A stretch of 64,000 bases of DNA from Opitutales bacterium. GTDB taxonomy: Bacteria > Verrucomicrobiota > Verrucomicrobiia > Opitutales > Seribacteraceae. The notes under the pieces were generated by a model. The model was given only the letters and a program-made list of their open reading frames with translations, did not search any database and was not told the DNA's origin. The position numbers were made by a program, and so were the translations under genes. Where the stretch lies: contig JAOHKZ010000006.1 of assembly GCA_028101545.1 (NCBI GenBank), forward strand, positions 1 to 64,000, in the 5' to 3' direction. Below, piece by piece: positions 28,867-38,765 of this stretch. The first letter of the stretch is position 1, and each line of letters starts with the position of its first letter.

Positions 28867-29427
28867 ATGAGACATAGAAAACATAATCATCTTCTAGGTG
28901 TAAAAACTGCACATAGAACTTCCTTGGTTGCAAACTTGTCTTGCTCGCTTATTGAAAATGGACGAATAAAGACAACCCTTGCTAAAGCTCGTGCACTGCG
29001 TCCAGCTATTGAAAAAGCAATAACTTTAGCTAAGAAAGCTCATGTATCCGAAGATGCTGCTAAGAAGGTTCACTATAGAAGACAGGCTATAGCTCGATTA
29101 AGAAATAAGGATGCAGTCAAAAAATTATTTGATGAACTTGTAGAACAATTTGCAGGTCGTAATGGAGGATACACAAGAATTTATAAGCTAGCGATTCCTC
29201 GATTAGGTGATGCGGCTGACATGGCCATAATTGAATTTGTCGAAGCTATACAAAAGAAAAAGGCCAAGAAAAAACGAAGTTCAAAAAAGCAAAACTCTAA
29301 GGAAACTGTAGATTCCAAAGAAGAATCAGGCGAAACATCTGAGAAGAAGACTGACGCTAAGGACGCTGAGAAGAAGACTGACGCTAAGGACGCTGAGAAG
29401 AAGACTGACGCTAAGGACGCTGATTAA
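28867..29427 (+). CDS. rplQ: 50S ribosomal protein L17 with repetitive C-terminal tail
   Basis: L17 lies near the exit tunnel. The core, about residues 1-128, starts MRHRKHNHLLGVKTAHRTSL and ends near EFVEAI. The 186-residue product is much longer than E. coli L17 (127). Residues 130-186 are a Lys/Asp/Glu/Ala-rich tail that includes three identical nine-residue units of the type EKKTDAKDA (residues 159-185). The last gene of the ribosomal block, it is followed by two inverted repeats and an intergenic region. Confidence 0.96.
   Translation: MRHRKHNHLLGVKTAHRTSLVANLSCSLIENGRIKTTLAKARALRPAIEKAITLAKKAHVSEDAAKKVHYRRQAIARLRNKDAVKKLFDELVEQFAGRNGGYTRIYKLAIPRLGDAADMAIIEFVEAIQKKKAKKKRSSKKQNSKETVDSKEESGETSEKKTDAKDAEKKTDAKDAEKKTDAKDAD
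29341..29421 (+). repeat. Three exact 27-bp tandem repeats in rplQ
   Basis: Units 29341-29367, 29368-29394 and 29395-29421 are identical at the nucleotide level and encode EKKTDAKDA each. Identity at synonymous sites suggests recent slippage or recombination, so copy number may vary among strains. Confidence 0.97.
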
Positions 29428-29469
29428 AAATTTTCAAAATTTTTAATCTATTCTTCTTGATAGAAGAAT
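29422..29469 (+). terminator. Two consecutive hairpins ending the ribosomal block
   Basis: A perfect inverted repeat with 13-bp arms (GATTAAAAATTTT and its complement) and a one-base centre spans 29422-29448 and includes the rplQ stop codon. A second hairpin, ATTCTTC (29450-29456) with GAAGAAT (29463-29469), follows at once. Neither is GC-rich; the first is followed by only a short mixed tract. They probably define the mRNA 3' end or protect it; true intrinsic termination is uncertain. Confidence 0.5.
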
Positions 29470-29499
29470 CTAATTCTGTTCAAGAAAGTTTGCGTTGTG

Positions 29500-29505
29500 T
29501 ATAAT
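29500..29505 (+). promoter_or_regulatory. Candidate -10 element for guaA
   Basis: A consensus TATAAT lies 60 nt upstream of the guaA ATG, immediately after TG. No convincing -35 is present at 16-18 nt upstream. It follows the hairpins that end rplQ, so it is a reasonable place for a new transcript to start. Confidence 0.35.
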
Positions 29506-29565
29506 GGTGCTTATCATTTTTAAATCATTACTTTTTTGCGTTTTTTAAAATAAGCTTATTTTGCA

Positions 29566-31104
29566 ATGTCACAAATTGTTATTGTTTTAGATTTTGGCTC
29601 TCAATACACACAGGTTATTGCGAGACGTATTCGTGAAGCGAATGTATACTCTAAAGTTTTACCCTTTAACACTACCATAAGTGCTATCAAAAAGCTTAAT
29701 CCCGTTGGTATCGTGTTATCTGGTGGACCTGCGAGCGTTTTGGCAAAAGGAGCACCTAAACCAAAACAAGCGATTTTTTCCCTAGGTATTCCAATCCTAG
29801 GCATATGCTATGGATTGCAATTGATGGGAACAATGCTCGGGGGGAAGGTTAAAAATAGTAGTCGCCGGGAATACGGCAGGGGAAATTTAAATATTATAAG
29901 TAAGGGATCTTTATTTAAAGGTTTACCATCAAAACTTACTGTTTGGAATTCTCATGGGGATTGCCTAGTAAGGTTACCAAAAGGCTTTAAGTCATTGGCT
30001 CAAACAGAAAATTCCGATTTTGCATCTATCGAAAATCCGTCTAAAAAGTTTTACGGTTTACAATTCCATCCCGAGGTCGAACATTCTGAAAAAGGGAAAG
30101 ATATTATCAGAAATTTTCTTTTTACCGTGTGTAAATGTACCGGGGATTGGGATATGGATGATTTTACAATTTCAGCGGTAGAGGATATTAAGCGAAAAGT
30201 TGGAGAAAGAAAAGTTATTCTTGGATTAAGCGGGGGGGTCGATTCATCTGTAGCTGCAGCACTTATTCATCGTGCCATTGGGGATCAATTAACCTGTATA
30301 TTCGTTGACAATGGTTTACTTCGGTTGAATGAAAGAGAGCAGGTTAAAGAACTATTTCACAATCATATTCCAGGTAAACTTAAGGTTGCCCTTGCCGGAA
30401 AATTGTTTCTTCAAAAGCTTAAAGGCGTTATTGATCCGGAACAAAAAAGAAAAATTATCGGCAAAACCTTTATAGAAGTTTTTGACAAAGAGGTTAAAAA
30501 GTTGGGCGAAGTCGATTTTCTTGCCCAAGGAACACTTTATCCTGATGTCATTGAGAGCGTTCCTATCGATGGAAATCCAGCATCCTTAATTAAGAGCCAT
30601 CATAATGTTGGAGGCTTACCCAAAAAAATGAAGCTATCTTTATTGGAACCCCTTAGAGAGTTATTTAAAGACGAAGTTAGAGATTTGGGTCGTGCACTCG
30701 GGCTTACTGAAAATGTCCTTATGCGTCATCCTTTTCCCGGGCCTGGATTGGGCGTTCGTGTAATCGGTTCAATTACTTCAAGAAACCTTAAAGTATTGAG
30801 AGAAGCCGATGCAATTTTCATTGAAGAATTATATAATTCAAAAATGTACCACAAGCTCTGGCAGGCATTTTGTGTTTTTCTTCCGGTTAAAAGTGTCGGG
30901 GTAATGGGAGATGAAAGAACTTATGAAAATGTCATATCTCTTCGTGCAGTTACAAGTAGCGATGCAATGACAGCAGATTGGGCACAATTGCCTGATAAAT
31001 TATTAAGAAAAGTCTCAAATCGGATAATTAACGAGGTTAAGGGTGCAAACAGGGTTGTTTATGATATCAGTTCTAAGCCACCAAGTACTATTGAGTGGGA
31101 GTAG
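29566..31104 (+). CDS. guaA: GMP synthase (glutamine-hydrolysing)
   Basis: GuaA converts XMP to GMP using ATP and glutamine. The 512-residue product has an N-terminal class I glutamine amidotransferase domain with the nucleophile in [10 protein letters not shown] and the His/Glu of [11 protein letters not shown]. The ATP pyrophosphatase domain has the PP-loop [15 protein letters not shown] near residue 222. The C-terminal dimerisation domain includes [15 protein letters not shown]. It is followed after 6 nt by hisD. Confidence 0.98.
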   Translation: MSQIVIVLDFGSQYTQVIARRIREANVYSKVLPFNTTISAIKKLNPVGIVLSGGPASVLAKGAPKPKQAIFSLGIPILGICYGLQLMGTMLGGKVKNSSRREYGRGNLNIISKGSLFKGLPSKLTVWNSHGDCLVRLPKGFKSLAQTENSDFASIENPSKKFYGLQFHPEVEHSEKGKDIIRNFLFTVCKCTGDWDMDDFTISAVEDIKRKVGERKVILGLSGGVDSSVAAALIHRAIGDQLTCIFVDNGLLRLNEREQVKELFHNHIPGKLKVALAGKLFLQKLKGVIDPEQKRKIIGKTFIEVFDKEVKKLGEVDFLAQGTLYPDVIESVPIDGNPASLIKSHHNVGGLPKKMKLSLLEPLRELFKDEVRDLGRALGLTENVLMRHPFPGPGLGVRVIGSITSRNLKVLREADAIFIEELYNSKMYHKLWQAFCVFLPVKSVGVMGDERTYENVISLRAVTSSDAMTADWAQLPDKLLRKVSNRIINEVKGANRVVYDISSKPPSTIEWE

Positions 31105-31110
31105 GTTCTT

Positions 31111-32412
31111 ATGGATAGAACTTACTTGAAAGACGAGAATAGTCTTACAGATAAATTAGCAAAATTTTGCTCTTCTTCACTCACTGACGAAACAATTGTA
31201 AGTACTGTCAGTGAGATCCTTAATGATGTTCGTCAAAACGGAGACGCAGCAGTCCTTAAAAGAACCTTTCTTTATGATTGTGCAAAATTAAGTGTTGAGG
31301 AATTAAAGGTTAGTCAAAAGGAAATTGAATGTGCGAAAGATCAACTTTCTGAGTCAGAAAAATTTAGCATTCTTGAAGCCATTGAAAATGTTACCTTGTT
31401 TCATGAAAGAAGCATTCCTGAAGATTGGAGTACATCAAATGTCCATGGAGCAAAGATTGGAGAAAAACATTATCCGATCAATCGAGTTGGTATTTATGTA
31501 CCGGGAGGAAATGTACCCTTAATATCTACCGTTATTATGACGGTAACAATCGCAAAAGTTGCTAAAGTCAAAGAGATTGTTGTTGTAACACCCCCTGATT
31601 CTGAGGGAAAAATTGCTTCTCAAATGCTTGCCGCTTTAGATCTTCTTGGTGTAACAGAAATTTATAAAGTCGGTGGTGCACAGGCAGTGGGTGCATTAGC
31701 ATATGGTACCTATTCCATTCCATCGGTTGATAAAATTGTTGGACCTGGTAATGCTTTTGTTAATGAAGCTAAAAGGCAGGTTTTCGGAATCGTTGGAATT
31801 GATTTATTGCCTGGTCCCAGCGAAGTAATGGTAATCGCAGATTCATCATCAAACCCTTCATTTGTAGCAGCGGCTTTGCTTGCCCAAGCTGAGCATGGTT
31901 CTGGTAAAGAAAAGTTATACTTATTGTTTTCTGAGGAAAGTCAATTTGATGAAATTTCAAATGAAATAAATCTGCAACTCGAACAACTTAAGCATAAAGA
32001 CGCTGTAACCGGGGTTTTAAAGAGCGGTTTTATTGCAGTCCACTTATCTAGCTTTCAAAGAATGGCAGACATTGCTAATTATATAGCTCCTGAGCATTTA
32101 GAGCTTCAGGTTGCAAATGATCATATTGATTTCTTCACCTCAGCAATTACAACAGCTGGTGCCTTTCTATTAGGACATGTAACATCCACTTCTTTGGGTG
32201 ATTTTGTTGCCGGGCCTAGTCATGTTTTACCAACAGGACGCTCCTCGCGTTTTTCTTCAGGTCTACGACTACAAGATTTTATGAGGCGATCTAGTTTCAT
32301 ACAATATGATAATGAGTCTGCGAACCAGGCCAAGAACTCAGTGGAAGTTTTTTCTAAAATGGAAAAATTGGATGGTCATGGCCGGTCACTATCCATCAGA
32401 TTGCCGGTTTAA
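31111..32412 (+). CDS. hisD: Histidinol dehydrogenase
   Basis: HisD performs the last two oxidations of histidine synthesis, histidinol to histidine. The 433-residue product has NRVGIYVPGGNVPLISTVIM, the signature VDKIVGPGNAFVNEAKRQVFG, PSEVMVIAD, and the catalytic-region AEHGSG and APEHLEL. It starts 6 nt after guaA and begins a short his cluster hisD-C-B-H. Confidence 0.97.
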   Translation: MDRTYLKDENSLTDKLAKFCSSSLTDETIVSTVSEILNDVRQNGDAAVLKRTFLYDCAKLSVEELKVSQKEIECAKDQLSESEKFSILEAIENVTLFHERSIPEDWSTSNVHGAKIGEKHYPINRVGIYVPGGNVPLISTVIMTVTIAKVAKVKEIVVVTPPDSEGKIASQMLAALDLLGVTEIYKVGGAQAVGALAYGTYSIPSVDKIVGPGNAFVNEAKRQVFGIVGIDLLPGPSEVMVIADSSSNPSFVAAALLAQAEHGSGKEKLYLLFSEESQFDEISNEINLQLEQLKHKDAVTGVLKSGFIAVHLSSFQRMADIANYIAPEHLELQVANDHIDFFTSAITTAGAFLLGHVTSTSLGDFVAGPSHVLPTGRSSRFSSGLRLQDFMRRSSFIQYDNESANQAKNSVEVFSKMEKLDGHGRSLSIRLPV

Positions 32413-32423
32413 ATTGTTAAGTA

Positions 32424-33521
32424 ATGTCGTTCAAAGATCTTACCACACAAAATATATTACGGCACAATCCCTACATTCCCGGTAAGCAACCAACAAATTT
32501 TGAGCAAACTTTAAAGCTCAATACAAACGAAAACCCCTACCCTCCTTCTCCCGAGATTTCCAAATCAATTTTAGGACAGATTGATTCTTTGGCACGATAT
32601 CCTAATTCATCTGCTGATTCCTTAAGGTCCACCATTGCTAAACTCCATAATGTTAATTACGAGCAGGTAATTGTGGGGAATGGATCTGATGATATCCTTA
32701 ATCTTTGTGTTAGGTGTTTCTCGGACCATTCAAAATCAATAGGTATGCTAGAGCCTAGTTATTCCTTATACGAAGTACTTGGATCTCTGCAGGGGGCGAA
32801 AGTCCAAAAATTTGCTTTTACGGATACCAAATTTGAAATTAACCCAGAAGTCATTTCTCAATCCGATACTAATTTATTTTTTTTGACAAGCCCACACGCA
32901 CCAACTGGAAGAATTTATAATAACTCTATCTTTTCCTCTATCATTAATCAGTTTTCAGGAATTTTGGTTATTGATGAAGCTTACGCGGACTTTGCTCCAT
33001 TCAATGCCCTTTCAATTTTAAATGAAAGTGATCGAGTTATTATCACAAGAACTCTTTCAAAATCATATTCACTTGCAGGATTAAGAGTTGGTTATGCCCT
33101 TGCATCGCCTCAAATAATCTCAATTTTAAACAAGGCAAGAGAAGTTTATAATGTAGACCGATTGGCTCAATATATTGCTGAGATAGCTTTAAAAGATAGA
33201 GGTTATTTTGAAAAGACGAAGAAAAATATTATTAGCACTAGAGAAAAAACATACCAAATTTTTACTGATTGGAATTGGGAAACGTATCAAAGTGGAGCCA
33301 ATTTTTTATTTACCCGTCCAATGGATTCAACAGGTCTTTTTGGAGAGGCCATAGCCCATAATCTTTTTAATTTTTTGAACGACAACAATGTGCTCATTCG
33401 ATACTTTCCTAAAAACCCCTTAACTTCTTCCTACCTGCGAATCAGTATTGGCAAACAAGAGGAAATGGATATGCTAATTGATTTGATAAGCAAATGGAAA
33501 ATAAAAGATCAGCAACTGTAA
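32424..33521 (+). CDS. hisC: Histidinol-phosphate aminotransferase
   Basis: HisC is a PLP aminotransferase that makes histidinol phosphate from imidazole-acetol phosphate. The 365-residue fold-type I enzyme has [12 protein letters not shown] near residues 32-43, [20 protein letters not shown], and the PLP-lysine motif [18 protein letters not shown]. Its 3' end overlaps hisB by 28 nt in another frame, suggesting translational coupling. Confidence 0.96.
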   Translation: MSFKDLTTQNILRHNPYIPGKQPTNFEQTLKLNTNENPYPPSPEISKSILGQIDSLARYPNSSADSLRSTIAKLHNVNYEQVIVGNGSDDILNLCVRCFSDHSKSIGMLEPSYSLYEVLGSLQGAKVQKFAFTDTKFEINPEVISQSDTNLFFLTSPHAPTGRIYNNSIFSSIINQFSGILVIDEAYADFAPFNALSILNESDRVIITRTLSKSYSLAGLRVGYALASPQIISILNKAREVYNVDRLAQYIAEIALKDRGYFEKTKKNIISTREKTYQIFTDWNWETYQSGANFLFTRPMDSTGLFGEAIAHNLFNFLNDNNVLIRYFPKNPLTSSYLRISIGKQEEMDMLIDLISKWKIKDQQL

Positions 33522-34096
33522 GTCGTCAAACGAACGAAACACAAATATCAGTTTCATTAAATTTAGATGGTTCGGGGCAGAACGATATAGCTACCGGCAT
33601 ACCTTTTTTAGATCATATGCTACAGTTATTTTCGAAGCACGGTTTTTTTGATCTGAATATAAAAGCCAAAGGAGATATTGAAATTGATTACCACCATCTT
33701 GTCGAGGATATGGGGCTCACTTTAGGCCAAGCTTTTAAAGATGCCTTGGCCGATAAAGCAGGGATAAAACGCTATGGCTTTTTTATTCTTCCCATGGATG
33801 AGACTTTAGTTACGGTAGCGCTAGATTTAAGCAATCGGGCCTTTTTGGTGTTTGATGCTGCGACTCCGGTTTCTATGGTACGAGATTTTAATATCCTGCT
33901 TTTCAAAGAGTTCTTTCAAGCATTTGCAAATGAAGCTGGCTGTAATTTACATATTCGTCTAGAATATGGAAAAGAACCTCACCATGTAGCTGAAGCAATT
34001 TTCAAAGGATTTGCCAAAGCACTTGATCTGGCAACTGCTATAGAAACTAGATTAGATGGTGGAATTCCCTCAACTAAGGGTACCCTTTCTAAATAA
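33494..34096 (+). CDS. hisB: Imidazoleglycerol-phosphate dehydratase
   Basis: HisB removes water from imidazoleglycerol phosphate in step six of histidine synthesis. The 200-residue product is the monofunctional form without the histidinol phosphatase domain. Manganese-ligand motifs are [27 protein letters not shown] and [17 protein letters not shown]. The ATG at 33494 lies inside hisC but gives the family's usual RxATVxRxTxETxI beginning. Confidence 0.97.
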   Translation: MENKRSATVSRQTNETQISVSLNLDGSGQNDIATGIPFLDHMLQLFSKHGFFDLNIKAKGDIEIDYHHLVEDMGLTLGQAFKDALADKAGIKRYGFFILPMDETLVTVALDLSNRAFLVFDAATPVSMVRDFNILLFKEFFQAFANEAGCNLHIRLEYGKEPHHVAEAIFKGFAKALDLATAIETRLDGGIPSTKGTLSK

Positions 34097-34110
34097 TGAA
34101 GTTTCAATAA

Positions 34111-34746
34111 ATGCTTAACAAACCTCATAGCCTAGGGGTAATCGACTATGGAACTGGAAACCTTCGCAGTGTGGTTAAAGCGTTTGAATATTTGGGTGTA
34201 GAAGTTCAAATCCTACAAGAACCGGATAAATTGAGTAATGTGAATGCGTTGATTTTTCCAGGACAAGGGACTTTTGATCAGTGTATGGAGGCTCTCGAAA
34301 GAACTGGGTTTGCTCAGGCAATCAAAGAATGGATTTCAAGTGAAAAGCCTTTCTTTGGAATTTGTCTGGGATTACAGGTCTTATTCGAGAAGTCGGAAGA
34401 AGGAGAGAGGGCGGGATTAGGTCTATTTCCAGGATTTGTAAAAAAGTTTTCACTTGCCAGTAGTTATAAGATCCCACACATGGGATGGAATTCAGTTGAT
34501 TGGGGAGATCTAAATAATGAGCCGATTAGTGAAGGTTTAGAAGATGGCGATCAATTTTATTTCGTCCATAGTTACCATGTTGTGTCAAAAGAAGATACAT
34601 TTCGTACCTTAACCACATCCTACGGATATCCTTTCATAAGCGGGATTTTCCACAATAATTGTTTCGCTACTCAATTTCATCCTGAAAAAAGTCAGGCAAA
34701 AGGTTTGCAAATTTACCGAAATTTCCTTGAAAAGGTAGTTGCTTAA
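34111..34746 (+). CDS. hisH: Imidazole glycerol phosphate synthase, glutaminase subunit
   Basis: HisH releases ammonia from glutamine for HisF. The 211-residue class I amidotransferase shows IDYGTGNLRSV, the oxyanion/nucleophile segment FFGICLGLQVLFE, PHMGWNSV, and the His/Glu pair in QFHPEKSQ. hisF, hisA, hisG and hisI are not in this window, so the pathway is split across the genome. Confidence 0.97.
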   Translation: MLNKPHSLGVIDYGTGNLRSVVKAFEYLGVEVQILQEPDKLSNVNALIFPGQGTFDQCMEALERTGFAQAIKEWISSEKPFFGICLGLQVLFEKSEEGERAGLGLFPGFVKKFSLASSYKIPHMGWNSVDWGDLNNEPISEGLEDGDQFYFVHSYHVVSKEDTFRTLTTSYGYPFISGIFHNNCFATQFHPEKSQAKGLQIYRNFLEKVVA

Positions 34747-34796
34747 TTTACTCCTCCGAGCTTTACCCCCCTACTTTTAATATTACCCCAATCAAT

Positions 34797-36083
34797 ATGG
34801 AAAACGATGCCACACTTACTATTGGCGAAAATGCCTATGCCTTAAACATTATTGAAGGCACCGAATCTGAGAAAGCAATAGATATTAGCTCACTTCGTAA
34901 GCAAAGTAAGTTTATCACCTTCGATGATGGTTATGGTAATACAGGTTCTTGTGAAAGTAGTGTTACTTTTATTGACGGTGATCAAGGCATTTTGCGTTAC
35001 CGAGGGTTTGATATAGCAGATCTAGCAACGAGCTCTAACTTTTTGGAAACTTCATATTTAGTAATTTATGGAGAGTTACCTTCTGAAAGTGAATTAGGTC
35101 TGTTCAAAGAACGAGTTTCCACATTTACCAAGTTGCCTGAAGAGGTGGTAAATGCCATCCATGCTCAACCAAAGAATGCTCATCCGATGGGAGTGTTAGC
35201 TGCCGGCTTACAGGCTTTGGGTGGTGCTTATCCTGCTCATTGTACAAATGATCGTAAATCTGACCTCGAATGTTTTGATGAAACAGCCGCGCTGATTATT
35301 TCTACGGTCCGAACAATTGCTGCTACTAGGCATCGTTCTCTTATTGGGGAAGATGTGCCGGAAGCAGACCCCGGTGCAAGTTATTGTCAGAATTTTCTCT
35401 CCATGATGTTTGGAAAAGAATCCGACTCAGAAGAAATTCCAACATCTGTTGTGAATGCCTTGGATTTAATTTTCCTTCTTCATGCTGATCATGAACAAAA
35501 TTGTTCAACCTCTACTTGCAGAATGATTGCTTCCGGAGGAGCAAATCCATTTGCATCACTTGCAGGTGGCGTCTCTGCACTTTGGGGTCCACTTCACGGT
35601 GGTGCTAATATGGCTGTAATCAAAATGCTTAATCAAATTCATGACGCGGGGGATGATGGAAGTCGTTTTATTGAATCTGCAAAACAGGGTAAAACTCGCT
35701 TGATGGGTTTTGGTCATCGAGTTTATAGAAATTACGATCCTCGAGCCAAAATTTTAAAATCGGCCTGTGATGATGCACTCGAAGCTTTGGGAGTTTCCAG
35801 TCCTATACTTGAAATTGCAAGGAGGCTAGAAGAAGAGGCTTTGAAAGACCCTTATTTTGTAGAGAGAAAACTCTATCCCAATGTGGATTTTTACAGTGGT
35901 ATTATTTTACAGGCATTAGGGTTTCCAACAGACATGTTCACTGTCCTTTTTGCGATTGGAAGAACCCCAGGTTGGCTTGCTCATTGGAAAGAAATTGCCG
36001 AGACAGGAAAAAAAATACACCGCCCAAGACAAATTTATCAAGGGTCTCCATTGCGCCCTTATTCCCCTTTGGAAAAAAGATAA
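34797..36083 (+). CDS. gltA: Citrate synthase (type II)
   Basis: Citrate synthase condenses oxaloacetate and acetyl-CoA at the entry to the TCA cycle. The 428-residue product matches the hexameric bacterial type. Catalytic residues lie in HADHEQN, GPLHGGAN and the aspartate of NVDFYSG; GHRVYRNYDPRAKIL is the family signature. It starts 50 nt after hisH and ends 11 nt before a convergent gene. Confidence 0.97.
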   Translation: MENDATLTIGENAYALNIIEGTESEKAIDISSLRKQSKFITFDDGYGNTGSCESSVTFIDGDQGILRYRGFDIADLATSSNFLETSYLVIYGELPSESELGLFKERVSTFTKLPEEVVNAIHAQPKNAHPMGVLAAGLQALGGAYPAHCTNDRKSDLECFDETAALIISTVRTIAATRHRSLIGEDVPEADPGASYCQNFLSMMFGKESDSEEIPTSVVNALDLIFLLHADHEQNCSTSTCRMIASGGANPFASLAGGVSALWGPLHGGANMAVIKMLNQIHDAGDDGSRFIESAKQGKTRLMGFGHRVYRNYDPRAKILKSACDDALEALGVSSPILEIARRLEEEALKDPYFVERKLYPNVDFYSGIILQALGFPTDMFTVLFAIGRTPGWLAHWKEIAETGKKIHRPRQIYQGSPLRPYSPLEKR

Positions 36084-36094
36084 AACCCCGTAAA

Positions 36095-36883
36095 CTAGTT
36101 TAATTTAGTCTTAGAGGATTGCTGCCCTTGAACGAGCACTTCTTCAAGGGATAAGCCTGCAAGGTTTTTAATGCCTTTAATGAGCAACCAAAATGCATAA
36201 GCACTTACTATCATGCAGGGAAGACTTATAATGGGGAAGCTCCAACCCATCATTTTTCCAACTTCATCGTTGAACGCAAGTTTATCTATCGATGGTTCAG
36301 TAATGACAATTGCTCGTGCCAGAAAATAATTTAGACTAGCGCTCATGATAAATGTTAACGCTATCAGCCAAGTACATTTTTTTAAAAGTTGGTTAAATTG
36401 AATTATTGTACCCTTCTCTGATAACGCATGATCCACTAAATCAACTTGAATGACATCAGGATTATATAAAAACAATTTAACAAGCGGCTTATTTGTTTTT
36501 AAGGTTAAAACAGTTAGCAGTCCAAGTATTCCAGGAAGAGCAGCTTCCTTAATTGCGAACATCGAAACCGTTGCACCTGGAAGAAGTCCAATTCCCCCTG
36601 TAAGAAAGGCACTCAAAGCACCGAGAATCGAAAGAAAGTTCCACTTTCGCCTTCTGTAGAAATCCCAGGCTCCGTATCCAATTGGAAATGCAATCGCTAG
36701 CAAGAGCATTACAGAGCCAACAAGAGTACCGTCTTTGGGCGAATCTAGAATATTCTCTAATGATGGACCGAACCATTCATCGCCTTTTCTAAGGAATAAA
36801 ATAGGAATGATTAAATTAAAGCCTAGGTTTAACCACATGCTTTCTTTTTTAGGTTTATTATGATTAGTTAAATCTTCTTTCAT
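36095..36883 (-). CDS. VC0807-family integral membrane protein
   Basis: The 262-residue product has five or six hydrophobic segments, at about residues 18-30, 56-72, 83-102, 113-130, 168-190 and 215-240. The N-terminal half, with NLGFNLIIPILFLRKGDE, FPIGYGAWDFYRRRKWNFLS and LTGGIGLLPG, resembles the uncharacterised VC0807 family found widely in bacteria. No catalytic motif is visible. It is convergent with gltA and divergent from coaB. The function is unknown; the family call rests on remembered sequence pattern. Confidence 0.7.
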   Translation of the reverse strand: MKEDLTNHNKPKKESMWLNLGFNLIIPILFLRKGDEWFGPSLENILDSPKDGTLVGSVMLLLAIAFPIGYGAWDFYRRRKWNFLSILGALSAFLTGGIGLLPGATVSMFAIKEAALPGILGLLTVLTLKTNKPLVKLFLYNPDVIQVDLVDHALSEKGTIIQFNQLLKKCTWLIALTFIMSASLNYFLARAIVITEPSIDKLAFNDEVGKMMGWSFPIISLPCMIVSAYAFWLLIKGIKNLAGLSLEEVLVQGQQSSKTKLN

Positions 36884-36934
36884 TAATAAATTATTTAGAA
36901 CATAAAAATAAAATGAAGTCGCTCACATTATAAC

Positions 36935-37573
36935 ATGGCAAAAAAAATAAATTGTCTAATTTCAGCCGGGCCAACAAGGGAATGGATAGATCCGGTTCGA
37001 TTTATTTCCAACCCGTCCTCGGGTAAGATGGGATATGCTCTAGCAAAAGAAGCCCACAACCGAGGCTTTGATGTAAATCTCGTTTCTGGTCCTGTGAGCA
37101 TAAGGCCAGTTGATGGTATCATGGTTACGCGAGTGGAAACCGCTGAAGAAATGAGGAAGGCAATGCTAGAAAAGTTTGATTCATCTGATTTAATTTTAAT
37201 GTGTGCAGCAGTAAGTGATCATAAACCAAAATTTCAATGGGAGCAGAAAAAGAAAAAAGATCAATTTCCTCAAAATATTGAAATGATTCCCAATAAAGAT
37301 ATTTTATTGGAATTGGGGCAAAAGAAGAAGAAATTACAAACTCTTGTTGGTTTTGCTGCAGAAACTGAAAATGGAGTTCAAAATGCTTTGGAAAAATTAA
37401 ATAAAAAAAACCTAGATTGGATCGCTCTTAATGATATTTCTAATAAAAAAATCGGGTTTGATAAGGATTTTAATGAAATAACATTGTTTTCATCTAGTGG
37501 AAAAAGGGTTAACCTTGATTTTTCTAAAAAAGAAGAATTAGCAACTCAAATGTTTGAATTAATTTTAAAGTGA
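36935..37573 (+). CDS. coaB: Phosphopantothenoylcysteine synthetase, stand-alone CoaB
   Basis: CoaB joins 4'-phosphopantothenate and cysteine in CoA synthesis. The 212-residue product corresponds to the C-terminal half of bifunctional CoaBC: SAGPTREWIDPVRFISNPSSG near residues 10-30, then AAVSDHKP and GFAAETEN. No flavoprotein decarboxylase (CoaC) half is fused or adjacent, so CoaC must be elsewhere. Its stop overlaps the GTG start of the kinase gene by 4 nt (GTGA). Confidence 0.93.
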   Translation: MAKKINCLISAGPTREWIDPVRFISNPSSGKMGYALAKEAHNRGFDVNLVSGPVSIRPVDGIMVTRVETAEEMRKAMLEKFDSSDLILMCAAVSDHKPKFQWEQKKKKDQFPQNIEMIPNKDILLELGQKKKKLQTLVGFAAETENGVQNALEKLNKKNLDWIALNDISNKKIGFDKDFNEITLFSSSGKRVNLDFSKKEELATQMFELILK

Positions 37574-38763
37574 AAGCTGGAAAAAGTCCGCTTGATCGAG
37601 TACTTGGCCGTTTGGATGATTTGGACGAGGTAAACCTTGGTATTCTTGTTCAACGCTTAGCTAGGGAGAGAAAATTATTAGAAACCGTATTTGATGTCAT
37701 CCGTGATGGAATTTTAGTTCTAGATGATAAGGGTGATATTAGTTACGCAAACATACAGGGAAAGCAATTAATAGGTCTTAAGGATAGTCAGTCAGGCCAA
37801 GTATCCCTCATGCGTGCTGCTCCCGAAATTGCGAGGGCAATTGGCCTAGATCATGGTAATGATGGAATAAAAGCGGAGGTAATTGTTCGCGAAATGGAAA
37901 TATCATACCCTGACCTTCGTTATATTAGGGTTTACGCTGTTCCTATTGAAGAGGCTTTTGTGAAAAACACTGAATCGCAAAAGATTGGGTTGGCGATTAT
38001 AATGACAGATATAACGGAGGAAAAAGTCAGTCTTGATGAAAGGATAGAAAGCGAAAAAGTTTCAAGTATAATGGATCTTGCTGCCGGTGTAGCCCATGAA
38101 CTAGGCAATCCTCTTAATTCAATACATATACATTTACAAGTTTTAAGACGGAATTTATCCTCCCAAAATTCCAAAAATAAAAAAACGGATAAATCTTTAA
38201 CGGCCTGTATAAATGAAGTCGAAAGACTTGATGGAATTATAGCACATTTTCTAAAAGCTATCCGGCCTCAAGAACCTGACTTTAAGAATATAAACCTTCT
38301 AAAGGTAATTGAAGAAACAGTGCGATTAAAAAAAGAGGAATTAAGTATACAAAAAATTAGTGTATCGATGGAAGCAGGAGTAAGAGAACCGATCATTAAA
38401 GGTGATTCCGAACAACTTAAGCAAGTATTTTTTAATGTCTTAGGAAATGCAATAGAAGCAATCAAGGTGAACTCTACGATCAGAATAGTAACTGGTCTTG
38501 AAGAAAATTTTGTATTTGTCAAAATAATCGATCATGGAACTGGGATCAGTAAGGAAGATTTATCAAAAGTTTTTGAACCCTACTACACGACCAAAAAAAG
38601 TGGACATGGTATTGGTATGATGATTGTTCATAGAATTATGAGAGATCATGGGGGCGATGTTGGTATTGATAGTAAGGTAGGTGCCGGTACCATTGTAACC
38701 CTGCGTTTTCCAAGAAATTCAACCCGCCCAAAATTGCTTGAGTCACAAATAACTAAACCATAA
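37570..38763 (+). CDS. PAS-containing sensor histidine kinase, NtrB-like
   Basis: This 397-residue kinase has no membrane span, so it is probably cytoplasmic. A PAS-like sensor region covers about residues 35-150. The H box has the phosphoacceptor His176 in AAGVAHELGNPLNSI. The ATPase part shows the N box NVLGNAIEAI, DHGTGI and GHGIGMMIV. The GTG start overlaps coaB. A sigma-54 activator follows by 2 nt, so the two form a two-component pair. The signal is not known; nitrogen or stress sensing are only analogies. Confidence 0.93.
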   Translation: MKAGKSPLDRVLGRLDDLDEVNLGILVQRLARERKLLETVFDVIRDGILVLDDKGDISYANIQGKQLIGLKDSQSGQVSLMRAAPEIARAIGLDHGNDGIKAEVIVREMEISYPDLRYIRVYAVPIEEAFVKNTESQKIGLAIIMTDITEEKVSLDERIESEKVSSIMDLAAGVAHELGNPLNSIHIHLQVLRRNLSSQNSKNKKTDKSLTACINEVERLDGIIAHFLKAIRPQEPDFKNINLLKVIEETVRLKKEELSIQKISVSMEAGVREPIIKGDSEQLKQVFFNVLGNAIEAIKVNSTIRIVTGLEENFVFVKIIDHGTGISKEDLSKVFEPYYTTKKSGHGIGMMIVHRIMRDHGGDVGIDSKVGAGTIVTLRFPRNSTRPKLLESQITKP

Positions 38764-38765
38764 AG

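Noticed and set aside
29341-29421. Tandem repeat as a CRISPR or intergenic VNTR
   Set aside because: The units are adjacent with no spacers and are in frame inside rplQ, so this is a coding repeat.
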